51,184 bases of DNA from Oscillospiraceae bacterium (GCA_017538965.1 JAFYHU010000068.1:1-51184), one strand, 5' to 3'. Positions 24,489-32,341 are shown, counted from the stretch's first letter. Notes: a model not told the origin generated them from the letters alone. Numbers and translations: made by a program.

Positions 24489-24598
24489 GATAGGGGGAAG
24501 ACAAGAGCAGCAGATACGAAGAAGAAAAAGGCAGGCCCAATGGCCTGCCTCCATGTTATTTCAATGCGTTACATACTATTCGCTCAACTTCAGGAATG

Positions 24599-25288
24599 CT
24601 ACATTTTTAATTTTTCGATTTTCCGCCAGTATTCTTTCTTGAACTCATGAGAGCCGTGGAAAAACTCGTAATCCGTTTTTGTGAAAAGACCATGCTCTAT
24701 TTTTGATAGTGTCAGTTCAAGCGTACAAATCAGATCGGCAACCTGAAAAAGCCTGTAATCTGCCGGCTGCACTTTGCGGAGTTCTACATCACGGAAAAGG
24801 CTGTTAAACGTGATATTCAGAACACGTTTCAAGGCTTTCTGTCCATTGTCATAGTAGATGATGATTTTATCAAAAGAATTCCAATATTCCTCTTCTTTCA
24901 GTACTTCCTTCTTGATAGCCTTTGTGAGCTTGGCATCAAGATCGTCTGCATCCTTGCACTCGGACTTTCTGACCTTGACGCTGAAATAATGAATGGGTAT
25001 TTTCCTGGCAAAGTTGAACAGAAGGTTGAACATCTTCTTTCTGTCTTCCATCTGCATATTGATGTAGTCGGATTCACGACGAACCAACGGCCCAGTATGA
25101 AGGGCATGGTGCGGAAAGCCAAGATCGGTAAGATATTGCTCCATTCCCTGAAGCTGGGGTTCAATGCTGTCATCCTGATCGTGAAGCACAACCGAGATAA
25201 TATAATACGGGCAGTGAGGATCATACTTTCCAAAATCCCCTGCTTCATCTACAAAGCAACTCAGTATTTTAGGAGATCCTTTCGGCAT
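24599..25288 (-). CDS. DUF3800 domain protein
   Basis: A 229-residue protein. The N-terminal ILSCFVDEAGDFG carries the DE-x-G-x-FG motif that marks DUF3800, an RNase H-like family of uncertain function. Later conserved segments are KIIIYYDNGQKALKRVLN near residue 150 and LFQVADLICTLE near 195, which supply further acidic residues. ATG 25288 is chosen because GGAGGG precedes it by 6 nt. Upstream is a structured leader with its own promoter. DUF3800 genes are often found in defence or mobile regions, as here beside a toxin-antitoxin pair and repeats. Confidence 0.88.
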   Translation of the reverse strand: MPKGSPKILSCFVDEAGDFGKYDPHCPYYIISVVLHDQDDSIEPQLQGMEQYLTDLGFPHHALHTGPLVRRESDYINMQMEDRKKMFNLLFNFARKIPIHYFSVKVRKSECKDADDLDAKLTKAIKKEVLKEEEYWNSFDKIIIYYDNGQKALKRVLNITFNSLFRDVELRKVQPADYRLFQVADLICTLELTLSKIEHGLFTKTDYEFFHGSHEFKKEYWRKIEKLKM

Positions 25289-25319
25289 AATCATCCCTCC
25301 GTGAAAATGCAATAAAAAT

Positions 25320-25387
25320 GGCGCCGGTTCCCAGCGCCTGTCGATGGACCCGGACCTTTCGGTCAGCCCACATCGGTCACCCGATGT
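25320..25387 (-). ncRNA. Structured leader RNA upstream of the DUF3800 gene
   Basis: Read on the minus strand, three hairpins follow directly after the predicted transcription start: ACATCGG-GTGA-CCGATGT (25370-25387), GACC-GAAA-GGTC (25353-25364) and GGCGCTGG-GAA-CCGGCGCC (25320-25338), then ATTTTTATT. Two loops are GNRA tetraloops. Published surveys of bacterial structured RNAs describe several distinct RNA motifs placed next to DUF3800 genes; whether this one belongs to any of them I cannot test. It may be a leader or a small RNA ended by the third hairpin. Confidence 0.7.
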
Positions 25388-25394
25388 TGTCATC

Positions 25395-25423
25395 ATTCTA
25401 TATTGTTATCATAGCTTTGTCAA
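25395..25423 (-). promoter_or_regulatory. Sigma-A promoter of the DUF3800 leader RNA
   Basis: Minus-strand TTGACA (25418-25423), 17-bp spacer, TAGAAT (25395-25400). Transcription would begin about 25388, the base next to the first hairpin. Confidence 0.8.
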
Positions 25424-25466
25424 GCCGTATTTTATGAACATTTCCCCGGAGTAACAGAAATGCCGA

Positions 25467-26072
25467 TCACGGATTTGCCAACTTTCCGTAATTCCTCGCG
25501 TCCATTTCCGAGCAGAACACGCGGGAGCCGAGATCCGGCTTGCGCAGCCGGACGAGCCTGCCTTCGACGCGGAACAGATAATAATAATCCTTCACCTGCT
25601 CAATGATTCCATAGCCGATCTCACCGGTGTATTTATTCTTATAAAACAGCCTCCACTCCACCCAGGGAAAATATGGGGGAAAATCCTTTTCCGATAAAAG
25701 CAGAGGATCTACCTCATCCCGAATATGGATCTGGATCGGATCTCCTGTCAGAAACAGATCAGCACCAGCGTTCAGCGCAGCACGTAAAATCGGGCGGTCT
25801 TTTGGATCTCGAATCTTTAATTCTGAATCCACCATTTCTTCCGGTGTGGAAACAATGTCAAATGCCGGAAGCGCTGTATATAGAAAAGCTTCCAACTCAA
25901 CGGTTCGTTCCGGAAACTTTTCCTGAAACTTCCGGTGTAATTCATCGATTACATAGTCGCACACGACAGGCTGATATGGAGACAACAAGGCTTTGAACAA
26001 CGCCTCCGCTGCGCGACCGTTTGGAAAGAGGGCTGCCGAGATGAAAATATTGGTATCTATCATTACCCTCAT
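25467..26072 (-). CDS. PIN-domain toxin (VapC-like) with a C-terminal extension
   Basis: A 201-residue putative ribonuclease. PIN acidic residues are visible in MIDTNIFISAA (Asp5), VIDELHRKF, DPKDRPILRAAL and LFLTGD, covering about residues 1-135. Residues about 140-201 (WRLFYKNKYTGEIGYGIIE onward) form an extra strand-rich tail not usual in VapC proteins. ATG at 26072 overlaps the antitoxin stop (ATGA), the classic arrangement for a toxin-antitoxin pair; a longer reading upstream would run deep into the antitoxin gene. Confidence 0.87.
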   Translation of the reverse strand: MRVMIDTNIFISAALFPNGRAAEALFKALLSPYQPVVCDYVIDELHRKFQEKFPERTVELEAFLYTALPAFDIVSTPEEMVDSELKIRDPKDRPILRAALNAGADLFLTGDPIQIHIRDEVDPLLLSEKDFPPYFPWVEWRLFYKNKYTGEIGYGIIEQVKDYYYLFRVEGRLVRLRKPDLGSRVFCSEMDARNYGKLANP

Positions 26073-26344
26073 TCGACATTTTCCTCGCGTCGGGACTTCG
26101 TAATCCATTCAGCAACAGCCTCTTCCGTAAGCAAACCTGCTTTCTTGGCTTCGCCGCTCATTTGCTCTTGAAAGCGCATCAATGCATACACAGCAGAGTT
26201 GACCACGCGCACGGTGTTTCCTTCCACAATGAAAGTTACACGATCACCGCTCTCAACCCCGAGTGCTGTGCGAACGTTTTTAGGAATTGTGACCTGACCT
26301 TTCGCCATGACGCGTGCATCATTCACAAAAGATGTATTCATCAT
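26069..26344 (-). CDS. AbrB/SpoVT-family antitoxin
   Basis: A 91-residue DNA-binding antitoxin. The swapped-hairpin domain is plain: ARVMAKGQVTIPKNVRTALGVESGDRVTFIVEG (about residues 10-42). The C-terminal half (about 50-91) is charged and helical, suited to wrapping the PIN toxin. GGAGG stands upstream of ATG. A palindrome and a TATAAT box just before the gene suggest autorepression by the antitoxin or the complex. Confidence 0.9.
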   Translation of the reverse strand: MMNTSFVNDARVMAKGQVTIPKNVRTALGVESGDRVTFIVEGNTVRVVNSAVYALMRFQEQMSGEAKKAGLLTEEAVAEWITKSRREENVE

Positions 26345-26368
26345 TTAAGAGAACCTCCAACTTGAAAT

Positions 26369-26425
26369 AGTAGGAAAGTAGGGATTTCCTACTCACTATT
26401 ATACACGACCAAAAGAAAAAATCAA
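26369..26425 (-). promoter_or_regulatory. Promoter and palindromic operator of the toxin-antitoxin operon
   Basis: Minus-strand TTGATT (26420-26425), 16-bp spacer, TATAAT (26398-26403). Just downstream AGTAGGAAA and TTTCCTACT (26369-26377, 26385-26393) form a perfect 9-bp inverted repeat spaced by 7 bp, covering the predicted start of transcription. Its position suits repression by the AbrB-type antitoxin. Confidence 0.8.
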
Positions 26426-26436
26426 CAAGAAAAAAA

Positions 26437-26469
26437 GGACAAGGCGCAGCAAACATTGCAACCTTGTCC
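26437..26469 (-). terminator. Terminator of the GNAT gene
   Basis: GGACAAGG and CCTTGTCC pair around a 17-nt loop, followed on the minus strand by TTTTTTTCTTG. Confidence 0.75.
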
Positions 26470-26480
26470 AGAATGATTTT

Positions 26481-26972
26481 TTACTTAGCACAGAGAACCG
26501 TCCCTTGTGCTCTCTGTTCATATGCCGTCTTGAAAAACCGCGGCCCTTCTTCCCCGGAAGTACCGGTCGGAAGAAATCCGCATTTTTCAAGGACCCGCCG
26601 GGAGGCCAGGTTGTCCGGCTCCGTTTCCGCCTCCACGCTGGTCACGCCGGGTTGCTGCAAAGCCCAGTCAACAGCCGCGCCGACTGCCTCGGTGGCATAG
26701 CCCTGCCCCTGGTATTCCTCAAGAATTCCGTAACCGATTTCCGCCATGCCGTTTTCTCCGAGGCCCTTGAAGCACATATCTCCGATATGCGTTCCGTTCC
26801 GCAGCTCGATCATCCACATGGCAAACCATTCCCATTGGTTGGGATACCTCAGACAGCCCTCCAGCATCTCCGTGTATGCCTTTTTGAGTTCCGCATCTGC
26901 TTCAGCAGCAATGAATGCCTCCATCTGCTCTCGCGCAGAGGGATAGATTTTCAGCCGTTTTGTCTTGATCAT
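26481..26972 (-). CDS. GNAT-family N-acetyltransferase
   Basis: A 163-residue RimJ/RimL-like acetyltransferase. Motif A is seen as YGILEEYQGQGYATEAVGAAV (about residues 90-110), with the acetyl-CoA pyrophosphate loop Q-G-Q-G-Y-A, and motif B as VEAETEPDNLASRRVLEKCGF. The substrate is unknown. The last dozen residues (EQRAQGTVLCAK) are encoded by a small inverted repeat that also occurs at 38575-38599, so the natural C-terminus may have been altered by a repeat insertion. Confidence 0.85.
   Translation of the reverse strand: MIKTKRLKIYPSAREQMEAFIAAEADAELKKAYTEMLEGCLRYPNQWEWFAMWMIELRNGTHIGDMCFKGLGENGMAEIGYGILEEYQGQGYATEAVGAAVDWALQQPGVTSVEAETEPDNLASRRVLEKCGFLPTGTSGEEGPRFFKTAYEQRAQGTVLCAK
26487..26511 (-). 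repeat. 25-bp inverted repeat, copy 1, within the GNAT gene
   Basis: Minus strand: AGCACAAGGGACGG, then TTCTCTGTGCT. The arms AGCACA and TGTGCT pair. The copy at 38575-38599 has AACACG and TGTGTT arms, so one arm pair changes from G-C to A-T on both sides, a compensatory change. Confidence 0.75.
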
Positions 26973-27000
26973 CGTTTCAAAATGCCTTTAGCATCGCACA

Positions 27001-28884
27001 TCAGGATACCGCCCTGTTTTTTTCCTTCTGCCGATACATAAGATCATCCGCGGCTTTGATGCAGGCATCCAGTGTCCATTTCTTGGCTCTGTCTGCAGCA
27101 ACGCATCCGATGCTGAGGCTGATCTCGCAGGGAATTCTGTTTTCATTGTTGCATCCGGAAAGTGCTTCCTGAATAGCCTGTTCCGGATTCTTCTCACAGC
27201 AGGATGCAATCACGAGGAACTCATCTCCGCCGTAGCGCATCAGAAAGTCATCCCGGCTGCAGGCGAGCTGCAAAGCCTCCGCCGCAAGGCGGATTGCCAT
27301 GTCGCCGGTTTCGTGGCCGTATCGGTCGTTAATGATCTTCAGGTTGTTCATATCAGCAAAAAGGATCTGAACACAGCCTTCCGTTTCGAGAAAATAGTCA
27401 AATTTCTGCTGGCCGAAGCGCTCCAGGCCGAAGCGATTGTAAAGGCCGGTCAGATTGTCGTGAATGTACAGATTGTCGAGGATCTGATTGAACTGCTGCA
27501 GCAGACATTTTTTTCGAACATTTTCGAAGGCCATCTCAAGGAAGCTGAAAAGGCTTTTATGCAGGTTAACTTTGGCCGCTTCACTGATTCCGTCCATCGC
27601 CAGATATCCGATACAATATGATCTGTAGTGCAGAGGATAGAAGACCAGGAATCTTTCTTTCCGGATCAGGCTCTCCGGCAGGAGATCACGGGCAGGGAGA
27701 CGGATAAAGGGATGCCCCGCATCTGTCTGAATCTCTTCCCGTCCGCAAGTCGCAAGGACGATGTCGTCGCCGAAGCTGGTTGAATCATGCTGCCACTGTT
27801 TTTTATCAAAATTATCAAAATAATAATCATTGATACACAGATAGACGTTGTCACAGCCGAATATTGCGTGATTTTTTTCAACCACTTCCATCAGTTCCGT
27901 CAGGTTGTCGGCTTCCAGCAATTGTTCCGCCATGATTTCCTGCATGGCGTGAAAGTTTTTCAGAACGCGCGTCTGATGAAAATAACGGTCACGGATATAC
28001 GCTGTCTGAGAATTATCTTCGCACCCGCAGGATTCAGAGCATACGAGGCTGTGTTCGAAAGGAATCCAGCTGCGCTTTTCCTTTCCGTCAATGCAGGCAA
28101 TCAGCCTGTCGAGGGCGAAATAATCCAGCGTTTCATTGTCACGGTTGACTGTGGACAGCCGGGGGATCGACAGCTCGGCGCTGGAAACATTATCGAAGCC
28201 GGTAATGCGTACATCGCGGGGAACACATATCCCATGCTCGCCAAGCACTTCCAGGATGCCGAGAGCCATCTCGTCATTCGCACATACAAAGGCATCCGGC
28301 AGAGGTCGTTCTTCCCGGAGCCAGCGGCGAGCCAGTTCCATTCCGTCTGTCGTCCTCCAGGTGCAGAGAACGACTTCGACCAGCTCTTCGGGAATGCCGT
28401 TATCGCTGCAGGCTGACAGGAAACCGTCCATACGCTGACGGGCTTCGGGACAGCCGTTATCCAGAGTACCGGTCAGATAAACCATCCGACGGGCTCCGTG
28501 GCAGCTTATCAGGTGCTCGGTGATGTCGTACTGCGCCTGCCGGTTGTCAATGCCAACCAGCACGCAGCCGTCTATCGGGCAGTCAATCGCTACGGCCGGA
28601 ATGCCGGTCTGCCGGACTTTTTGTTCTATTTCCTTTCGGGCTCTCTCCAGAACAATCTGGTTTCCCTGGATCAGGATACCGTCAAACTGGCTGAGATCCG
28701 GAAGGTCATAGATAATGTACTCGCTCCTGTCGGCCTCGTTGTCCTGATCTTTCCCAAAGCAGTCAAATACACAGACCGAAACATTTTCATGCTCGGTTGT
28801 AAAGCGTTTCAGTCCGCGAAGTGTGCTTTCGACCAGTTCGAAATTCCAGTCAGCCGTGAAAAAGGCAATGCGGTAATTCTTCAT
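27001..28884 (-). CDS. LacI-type sensor domain fused to a GGDEF diguanylate cyclase
   Basis: A 627-residue cytoplasmic protein. Residues about 1-270 match the periplasmic-binding-like ligand domain of LacI/GalR regulators (RIAFFTADWN, FDGILIQGN, DAFVCANDEMALGILEVLGEHG, RITGFDNV) but lack the N-terminal DNA-binding helix-turn-helix. A middle region (about 300-460) is Cys-containing and GAF-like in spacing. The C-terminal GGDEF domain (about 465-620) has an intact YGGDEF site. It should make c-di-GMP in response to a small ligand, opposite in effect to the EAL protein at 17115. ATG 28884 follows GAGGAAA. Confidence 0.88.
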   Translation of the reverse strand: MKNYRIAFFTADWNFELVESTLRGLKRFTTEHENVSVCVFDCFGKDQDNEADRSEYIIYDLPDLSQFDGILIQGNQIVLERARKEIEQKVRQTGIPAVAIDCPIDGCVLVGIDNRQAQYDITEHLISCHGARRMVYLTGTLDNGCPEARQRMDGFLSACSDNGIPEELVEVVLCTWRTTDGMELARRWLREERPLPDAFVCANDEMALGILEVLGEHGICVPRDVRITGFDNVSSAELSIPRLSTVNRDNETLDYFALDRLIACIDGKEKRSWIPFEHSLVCSESCGCEDNSQTAYIRDRYFHQTRVLKNFHAMQEIMAEQLLEADNLTELMEVVEKNHAIFGCDNVYLCINDYYFDNFDKKQWQHDSTSFGDDIVLATCGREEIQTDAGHPFIRLPARDLLPESLIRKERFLVFYPLHYRSYCIGYLAMDGISEAAKVNLHKSLFSFLEMAFENVRKKCLLQQFNQILDNLYIHDNLTGLYNRFGLERFGQQKFDYFLETEGCVQILFADMNNLKIINDRYGHETGDMAIRLAAEALQLACSRDDFLMRYGGDEFLVIASCCEKNPEQAIQEALSGCNNENRIPCEISLSIGCVAADRAKKWTLDACIKAADDLMYRQKEKNRAVS

Positions 28885-28921
28885 TTCCGGTTTCCTCGGC
28901 AATCGGATTGTTTTGCTGAAT

Positions 28922-29683
28922 TCATTGTTGGACTTCCGGCTTTTCGCCCAGAACTTCTTTCAGGTGCGCCTGATCAGACTCATCCGGTTCGTATCCGGCA
29001 TCCATGGCCTTCCGCATCCATTCCGCCGCGGCGTCCGGATCCTTTTTTACGCCGTTCCCCAGGTTATAGCAGTCCCCCACGGCAAACATGGCAACGGGAA
29101 CGCCCTTCTCAGCTGCCTGAAGGCAATGCTTGAATGCCTCTTCATAATCCTGTTCGACACCCATTCCGAAGTAATAACTGTACCCGATGTTAAAGGTTGC
29201 AACCTCATCACCCTGATCGGCAGCAAGCCGGTATAATCTCACGGCCTCCTCGCAGTCCTGCTCCACGCCTGCTCCCAGAAAATAGCAGAGGCCGAGATTC
29301 TGCTGTGCCCAGGACAAGCCCTGGTCCGCCGCGAGCCGGAAATATTTCACGGCCTCTTCATAATTCTGCTCGACCCCTGTGCCTTCATAATAGCAGTTGC
29401 CCAGAACAAACTGTGCTTCCGGATCCCCTTTCGCGGCAGCCTCCTCGAGGATAGAGATGCCGGCTTCATACTCTCCCTGATCCAGCAAAGCCTTTGCCTC
29501 ATCTGCCGGAGATAATGCCTGGTCTTCGTTCTTTGCATCCCGCGCATTGAAAGACTCCGATGCTTTTATAGTCGTTTCATCCGCGCTCTCTGTTCCTTCC
29601 GCCAGACAGGTCGCCGTGCCTGTACAGCAAAGGCAGATGCAGAGCATCGAAATCATCAGTTTTTTCCACATCCCATGGTACAT
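28922..29683 (-). CDS. Exported Sel1-repeat protein
   Basis: A 253-residue protein with an N-terminal signal peptide (MWKKLMISMLCICLCCTGTA region). From about residue 65 it carries four or five Sel1 repeats of 36 residues, recognised by A-x-x-x-L-G-x-x-Y-x-x-G-x-G-V (for example YYEGTGVEQNYEEAVKYFR and YFLGAGVEQDCEEAVRLYR). Such solenoids mediate protein-protein contacts. It lies 37 bp upstream of the GGDEF gene on the same strand, so cotranscription is likely. GGAG precedes the ATG. Confidence 0.85.
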   Translation of the reverse strand: MYHGMWKKLMISMLCICLCCTGTATCLAEGTESADETTIKASESFNARDAKNEDQALSPADEAKALLDQGEYEAGISILEEAAAKGDPEAQFVLGNCYYEGTGVEQNYEEAVKYFRLAADQGLSWAQQNLGLCYFLGAGVEQDCEEAVRLYRLAADQGDEVATFNIGYSYYFGMGVEQDYEEAFKHCLQAAEKGVPVAMFAVGDCYNLGNGVKKDPDAAAEWMRKAMDAGYEPDESDQAHLKEVLGEKPEVQQ

Positions 29684-29746
29684 GGCTTTTCTCCTCTCTT
29701 TACCGGTTTGCCCATAAACCCTGCTTGTGTAAATCGGATTCGTTCT

Positions 29747-30526
29747 TTAATTTACAGCTCCGCCGCAATACTCGCAGCAGCCGTGTTCGTTCGGGAGCGT
29801 GGTTGCGCCGCAGCGCGGGCATATGACCGCCATGATGGGAGCAGGTTTCTCGTCTGATTTCTGATCTCCGAAACACATGCGGTCGAGCAGTTCTTTGATC
29901 TCTTCGCCCATTTCATAGTATTCATAGTAGTCATTTGTCCCGGTTTCGAAGAAGGAGCCGGTCCTCACCTTCCAGGTTCCCGATGCCTCCGAGGGTCTTC
30001 TGTCGCCGACATTGACAGGGCCGTTGGAAAGGCTGTATTCGATCTCATCGAAATACGGGTGATCCACCGTAATCCTGACTTTGAAGTCATAAGAATAGTC
30101 GTAGCGCGGAGGGCTGTAACTGATATAATGCCCTTCCGAATCCTTGGTTTTGCGCTCGATTCTGGTTTCCTTGATATCAAGATCGCATCCGGTCACCTGT
30201 GAATAATCCAGCACATCCGGATTGGCTTTCTCGAGATCATAAGCGTTTGTAACCATAAACTTCTTCTGGTTCTCATCCACCAGAATCTTCCAGTAGTTTC
30301 CGATGCTGCGGGTGGTATTGAAGTTGGCAACCTGCTCCCTGTTCGCCTCGCGATACTCCAGCTGCTCCTGAATCTCAGCCTTTGTGCTGTGCCGACGCTC
30401 ACTGAAAAACGGAGAGAGCTTCTTCGCGCATTCTCCGCACATATTGCCGTCCTCCAGCTTTTTATTTCCCAGGAGACCAATCTTCTTTCCGCAGATATCG
30501 CAGAATTTCTTTTCAAACAGTCCCAT
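29747..30526 (-). CDS. Zinc-ribbon protein with N-terminal DUF4428-like domain
   Basis: A 259-residue cytoplasmic protein. The N-terminus has paired CxxC motifs (CDICGKKIGLLGNKKLEDG, then CGEC), as in DUF4428 proteins. The central part (about 75-215) is beta-rich and resembles membrane-association or PH-like modules found with this domain; this is a loose judgement. The C-terminus has a second zinc ribbon (CPRCG and CEYCG). No catalytic motif is seen. Start at ATG 30526; a longer frame upstream has no ribosome-binding site. Confidence 0.7.
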   Translation of the reverse strand: MGLFEKKFCDICGKKIGLLGNKKLEDGNMCGECAKKLSPFFSERRHSTKAEIQEQLEYREANREQVANFNTTRSIGNYWKILVDENQKKFMVTNAYDLEKANPDVLDYSQVTGCDLDIKETRIERKTKDSEGHYISYSPPRYDYSYDFKVRITVDHPYFDEIEYSLSNGPVNVGDRRPSEASGTWKVRTGSFFETGTNDYYEYYEMGEEIKELLDRMCFGDQKSDEKPAPIMAVICPRCGATTLPNEHGCCEYCGGAVN

Positions 30527-30661
30527 TTTCCGTGAATCCTTTCCCGGTATAAGCCGTGCATAAGCTTCCTGCTTCCGTCCGGATTGCAAGATTATTTTAT
30601 ATTATCACATTTGATTGCCCGGCGCAACCGAAAGCAAACCGGGAATGTGTCAGCGGGACGG

Positions 30662-30928
30662 TTAAGGGTCCGCCACGCCCGCTTCGATCAGGTCGGCAGC
30701 GGTTTTCTGCACATCGGCAAGGGCCTGGGCCTCCGTCACGTCATATTCCGCTGTCAGCTCCCGCGCCGCGTCCTCCGGCGTTCCGCCCTTCTGCAGGCAT
30801 TCAAAAATCAGTGCCCCTGTCTCATTCAGCATCAGCGCGCCGTTGAAGCTTTTCACGTTTTTTCCGGTCGCCATGACCATATTCATCTCCGGCAGCTTCC
30901 GCAGTACAAATCCTTCCCTGATTTTCAT
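30662..30928 (-). CDS. PqqD-like RiPP recognition element protein
   Basis: An 88-residue protein of the PqqD superfamily: REGFVLRKLPEMNMVMATG forms the beta-hairpin start, LNETGALIFECLQKGGTPEDAA the winged-helix core, and DVTEAQALADVQKTAADLIEAG the final helix. Such proteins bind the leader of a ribosomally made peptide and hand it to the modifying enzyme. It is the last gene of the cluster with a precursor peptide and radical SAM enzyme. Start at ATG 30928, after AAGGAG. Confidence 0.9.
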   Translation of the reverse strand: MKIREGFVLRKLPEMNMVMATGKNVKSFNGALMLNETGALIFECLQKGGTPEDAARELTAEYDVTEAQALADVQKTAADLIEAGVADP

Positions 30929-30980
30929 GCTGTTCTCCTTATATCCGCCAAATTCCCAAAAGGGCCGTAATGCGATAAGA

Positions 30981-31011
30981 GCCTGCCGGCATTCGGAAAA
31001 TGCCGGCAGGC
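30981..31011. promoter_or_regulatory. Stable hairpin between precursor and PqqD genes
   Basis: GCCTGCCGGCATT, loop CGGAA, AATGCCGGCAGGC: 13 bp with no mismatch. It lies 44 bp past the precursor stop and 52 bp before the PqqD start, with only a weak T-tract. A partial terminator or processing site that leaves precursor mRNA in excess is the natural reading. Confidence 0.6.
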
Positions 31012-31054
31012 TGACCGGTCCGCAATGATCGAACCGCATGCCGTTCCGATGGCT

Positions 31055-31153
31055 TCAGCAGCCCATCATGATGGTTTCTGCCGCGGTGTTCTCCGTGATT
31101 CTCTCGTCGAATTCCACCTTCGTCACTTCGGGGGCCTCATACGTCTTTTTCAT
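31055..31153 (-). CDS. Putative RiPP precursor peptide (32 aa)
   Basis: A 32-codon gene between the radical SAM and PqqD genes, with an ideal AAAAGGAGG ribosome-binding site 7-8 nt before ATG. The leader-like start MKKTYEAPEVTKVEF carries a Tyr-x-x-Pro motif as in leaders bound by PqqD-type elements. The rest is acidic (DERITENTAAE) and ends ETIMMGC, with one cysteine as the last residue. A single Cys limits the chemistry: one thioether or a Cys-terminal modification is possible, a multi-ring sactipeptide is not. Not like any core peptide I know by name. Confidence 0.8.
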   Translation of the reverse strand: MKKTYEAPEVTKVEFDERITENTAAETIMMGC

Positions 31154-31237
31154 GTTGTTTACCTCCTTTTCTGTGGATTCTTTCTATGTCCTCCGCCGTC
31201 TCCGGCGGGAAAGACCTCTTTCTGCTTTCCCGTGTCC

Positions 31238-32332
31238 TCACGTTTCGCAGTCCGTTCTGTCGCCGCATACGCTTTTCCAGTAAGCGCAGACGGCGGGATC
31301 GCATGCGTGCTGCACAGCATAATGGCCGTGTCTGGCCGGGCAGTAGTGGCAGCGGGTGTTCACGGCGCAGCTGTGGCACGCTTCCGGAACAGCGTAGTCC
31401 TTCACGCCCTGATTGACCTCGTGCCAGGCAGCCTCGAAGCCGGTGCGCAGCGGTTCCGCGCAGAGGATGTCCCGGGGAAAGTTCGGGCACGGTCCCATGG
31501 CGCCGGTCCACCAGACGACGAATCCGGTCCTTCCGCCGTTGCAGTGCAGGCCCCGGGGGCTGACATGGGGGCGGCTTTCTGCCGAACCCAGCAGTTCTCT
31601 CTCCTCCTGCTCCTCTGTGGACAGGCGGCCGGAGGAGAGCAGTTCCCGACTCCGGCGCCGGATCCGGGCGTTTTCCTCCGCGTCAATCCGAAACTCGTCG
31701 AGGCTGCGTCCGGTCTCCGGCTTCGGCTCCGCCAGCAGTCCGTTCAGCAGCACGCTCGTGCCGAAGCCCGCGGCGGTTTCCAGCACCCGGTCGATCCAGG
31801 GCAGCATGTAGGCGCTGGGGGTAATTGCCAGTCCCAGCGGCAGTCCTGCCGCCAGCGCTGTGCGCACATTGCCGGAGACCGTCTCGAACACGTTGTGCCC
31901 CGTGACGGCTTTGTACGACTCTCCGTCGCAGCCGTAAAGAGACACATCAATGCTGAACGGCGGATATTCCAGCAGCCGTTCCACAGTCTCCCCCGTCAGA
32001 AGGATGCCGTTGGTCTTGAGGTGGATCGAGACGCCCTGATCAATCAGGTACATGTAGATCTGCCAGAAATCCGGGTGAGTCATGGCCTCGCCCCCGGTCA
32101 GCACGGCATCCACCATGCCGCTGCGGATGGCCTGCTCCATCAGGGCGATCCACTGTTCCCCGGAAAGTATCCTCTCCCGCACTGCAGGATCATTCAGATG
32201 CACATAGCACATCCTGCAGTCCAGGTTGCACAGCGGTGTCAGTTCAAAGCAGCCGGCGGCGGGAAGGTCGTGAAGACGGGCCTTCTCCAGGAAAGTCTCT
32301 TTCAGAAATTGCTTATAACCGATGGTTTTCAT
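31238..32332 (-). CDS. Radical SAM/SPASM peptide-modifying enzyme
   Basis: A 364-residue radical SAM enzyme. Cluster-binding motif CNLDCRMCYVH lies at residues 35-45, preceded by GCFELTPL; the GGEAMTHPDFW segment follows near 80. The C-terminal SPASM-type Cys set includes CNGG, GPCPNFPRD, CHSCAVNTRCHYCPARHG and CAYWKSVCG, which bind auxiliary Fe-S clusters as in enzymes acting on ribosomal peptides. Start is uncertain: ATG 32332 (used here) has a promoter -10 only 10 bp upstream and no ribosome-binding site, while ATG 32380 would add 16 residues, also without one. It lies directly upstream of the precursor peptide gene. Confidence 0.88.
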   Translation of the reverse strand: MKTIGYKQFLKETFLEKARLHDLPAAGCFELTPLCNLDCRMCYVHLNDPAVRERILSGEQWIALMEQAIRSGMVDAVLTGGEAMTHPDFWQIYMYLIDQGVSIHLKTNGILLTGETVERLLEYPPFSIDVSLYGCDGESYKAVTGHNVFETVSGNVRTALAAGLPLGLAITPSAYMLPWIDRVLETAAGFGTSVLLNGLLAEPKPETGRSLDEFRIDAEENARIRRRSRELLSSGRLSTEEQEERELLGSAESRPHVSPRGLHCNGGRTGFVVWWTGAMGPCPNFPRDILCAEPLRTGFEAAWHEVNQGVKDYAVPEACHSCAVNTRCHYCPARHGHYAVQHACDPAVCAYWKSVCGDRTDCET

Positions 32333-32341
32333 GTCTCTGCA

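Larger units (their letters stand above)
23364..24598. other. 1.2-kb gene-free field of hairpin repeats
   Basis: No convincing gene is visible here. The stretch consists of short inverted repeats and longer units that recur elsewhere in the window: a REP-like unit at 23645-23694 and again inverted at 24441-24488, a mosaic unit whose core is 23842-23994, and a 226-bp multi-hairpin unit at 24160-24385. A GTGA tetraloop hairpin (GCGCC/GGCGC) lies near 23378. A terminator-like hairpin with AAAGGATGGG/CCCGTCCTTT sits near 24073-24110. Confidence 0.7.

Noticed and set aside
23300-24598. CRISPR array among the repeated hairpins
   Set aside because: Repeats are not of constant length, are not separated by regular unique spacers, and no cas genes are present.
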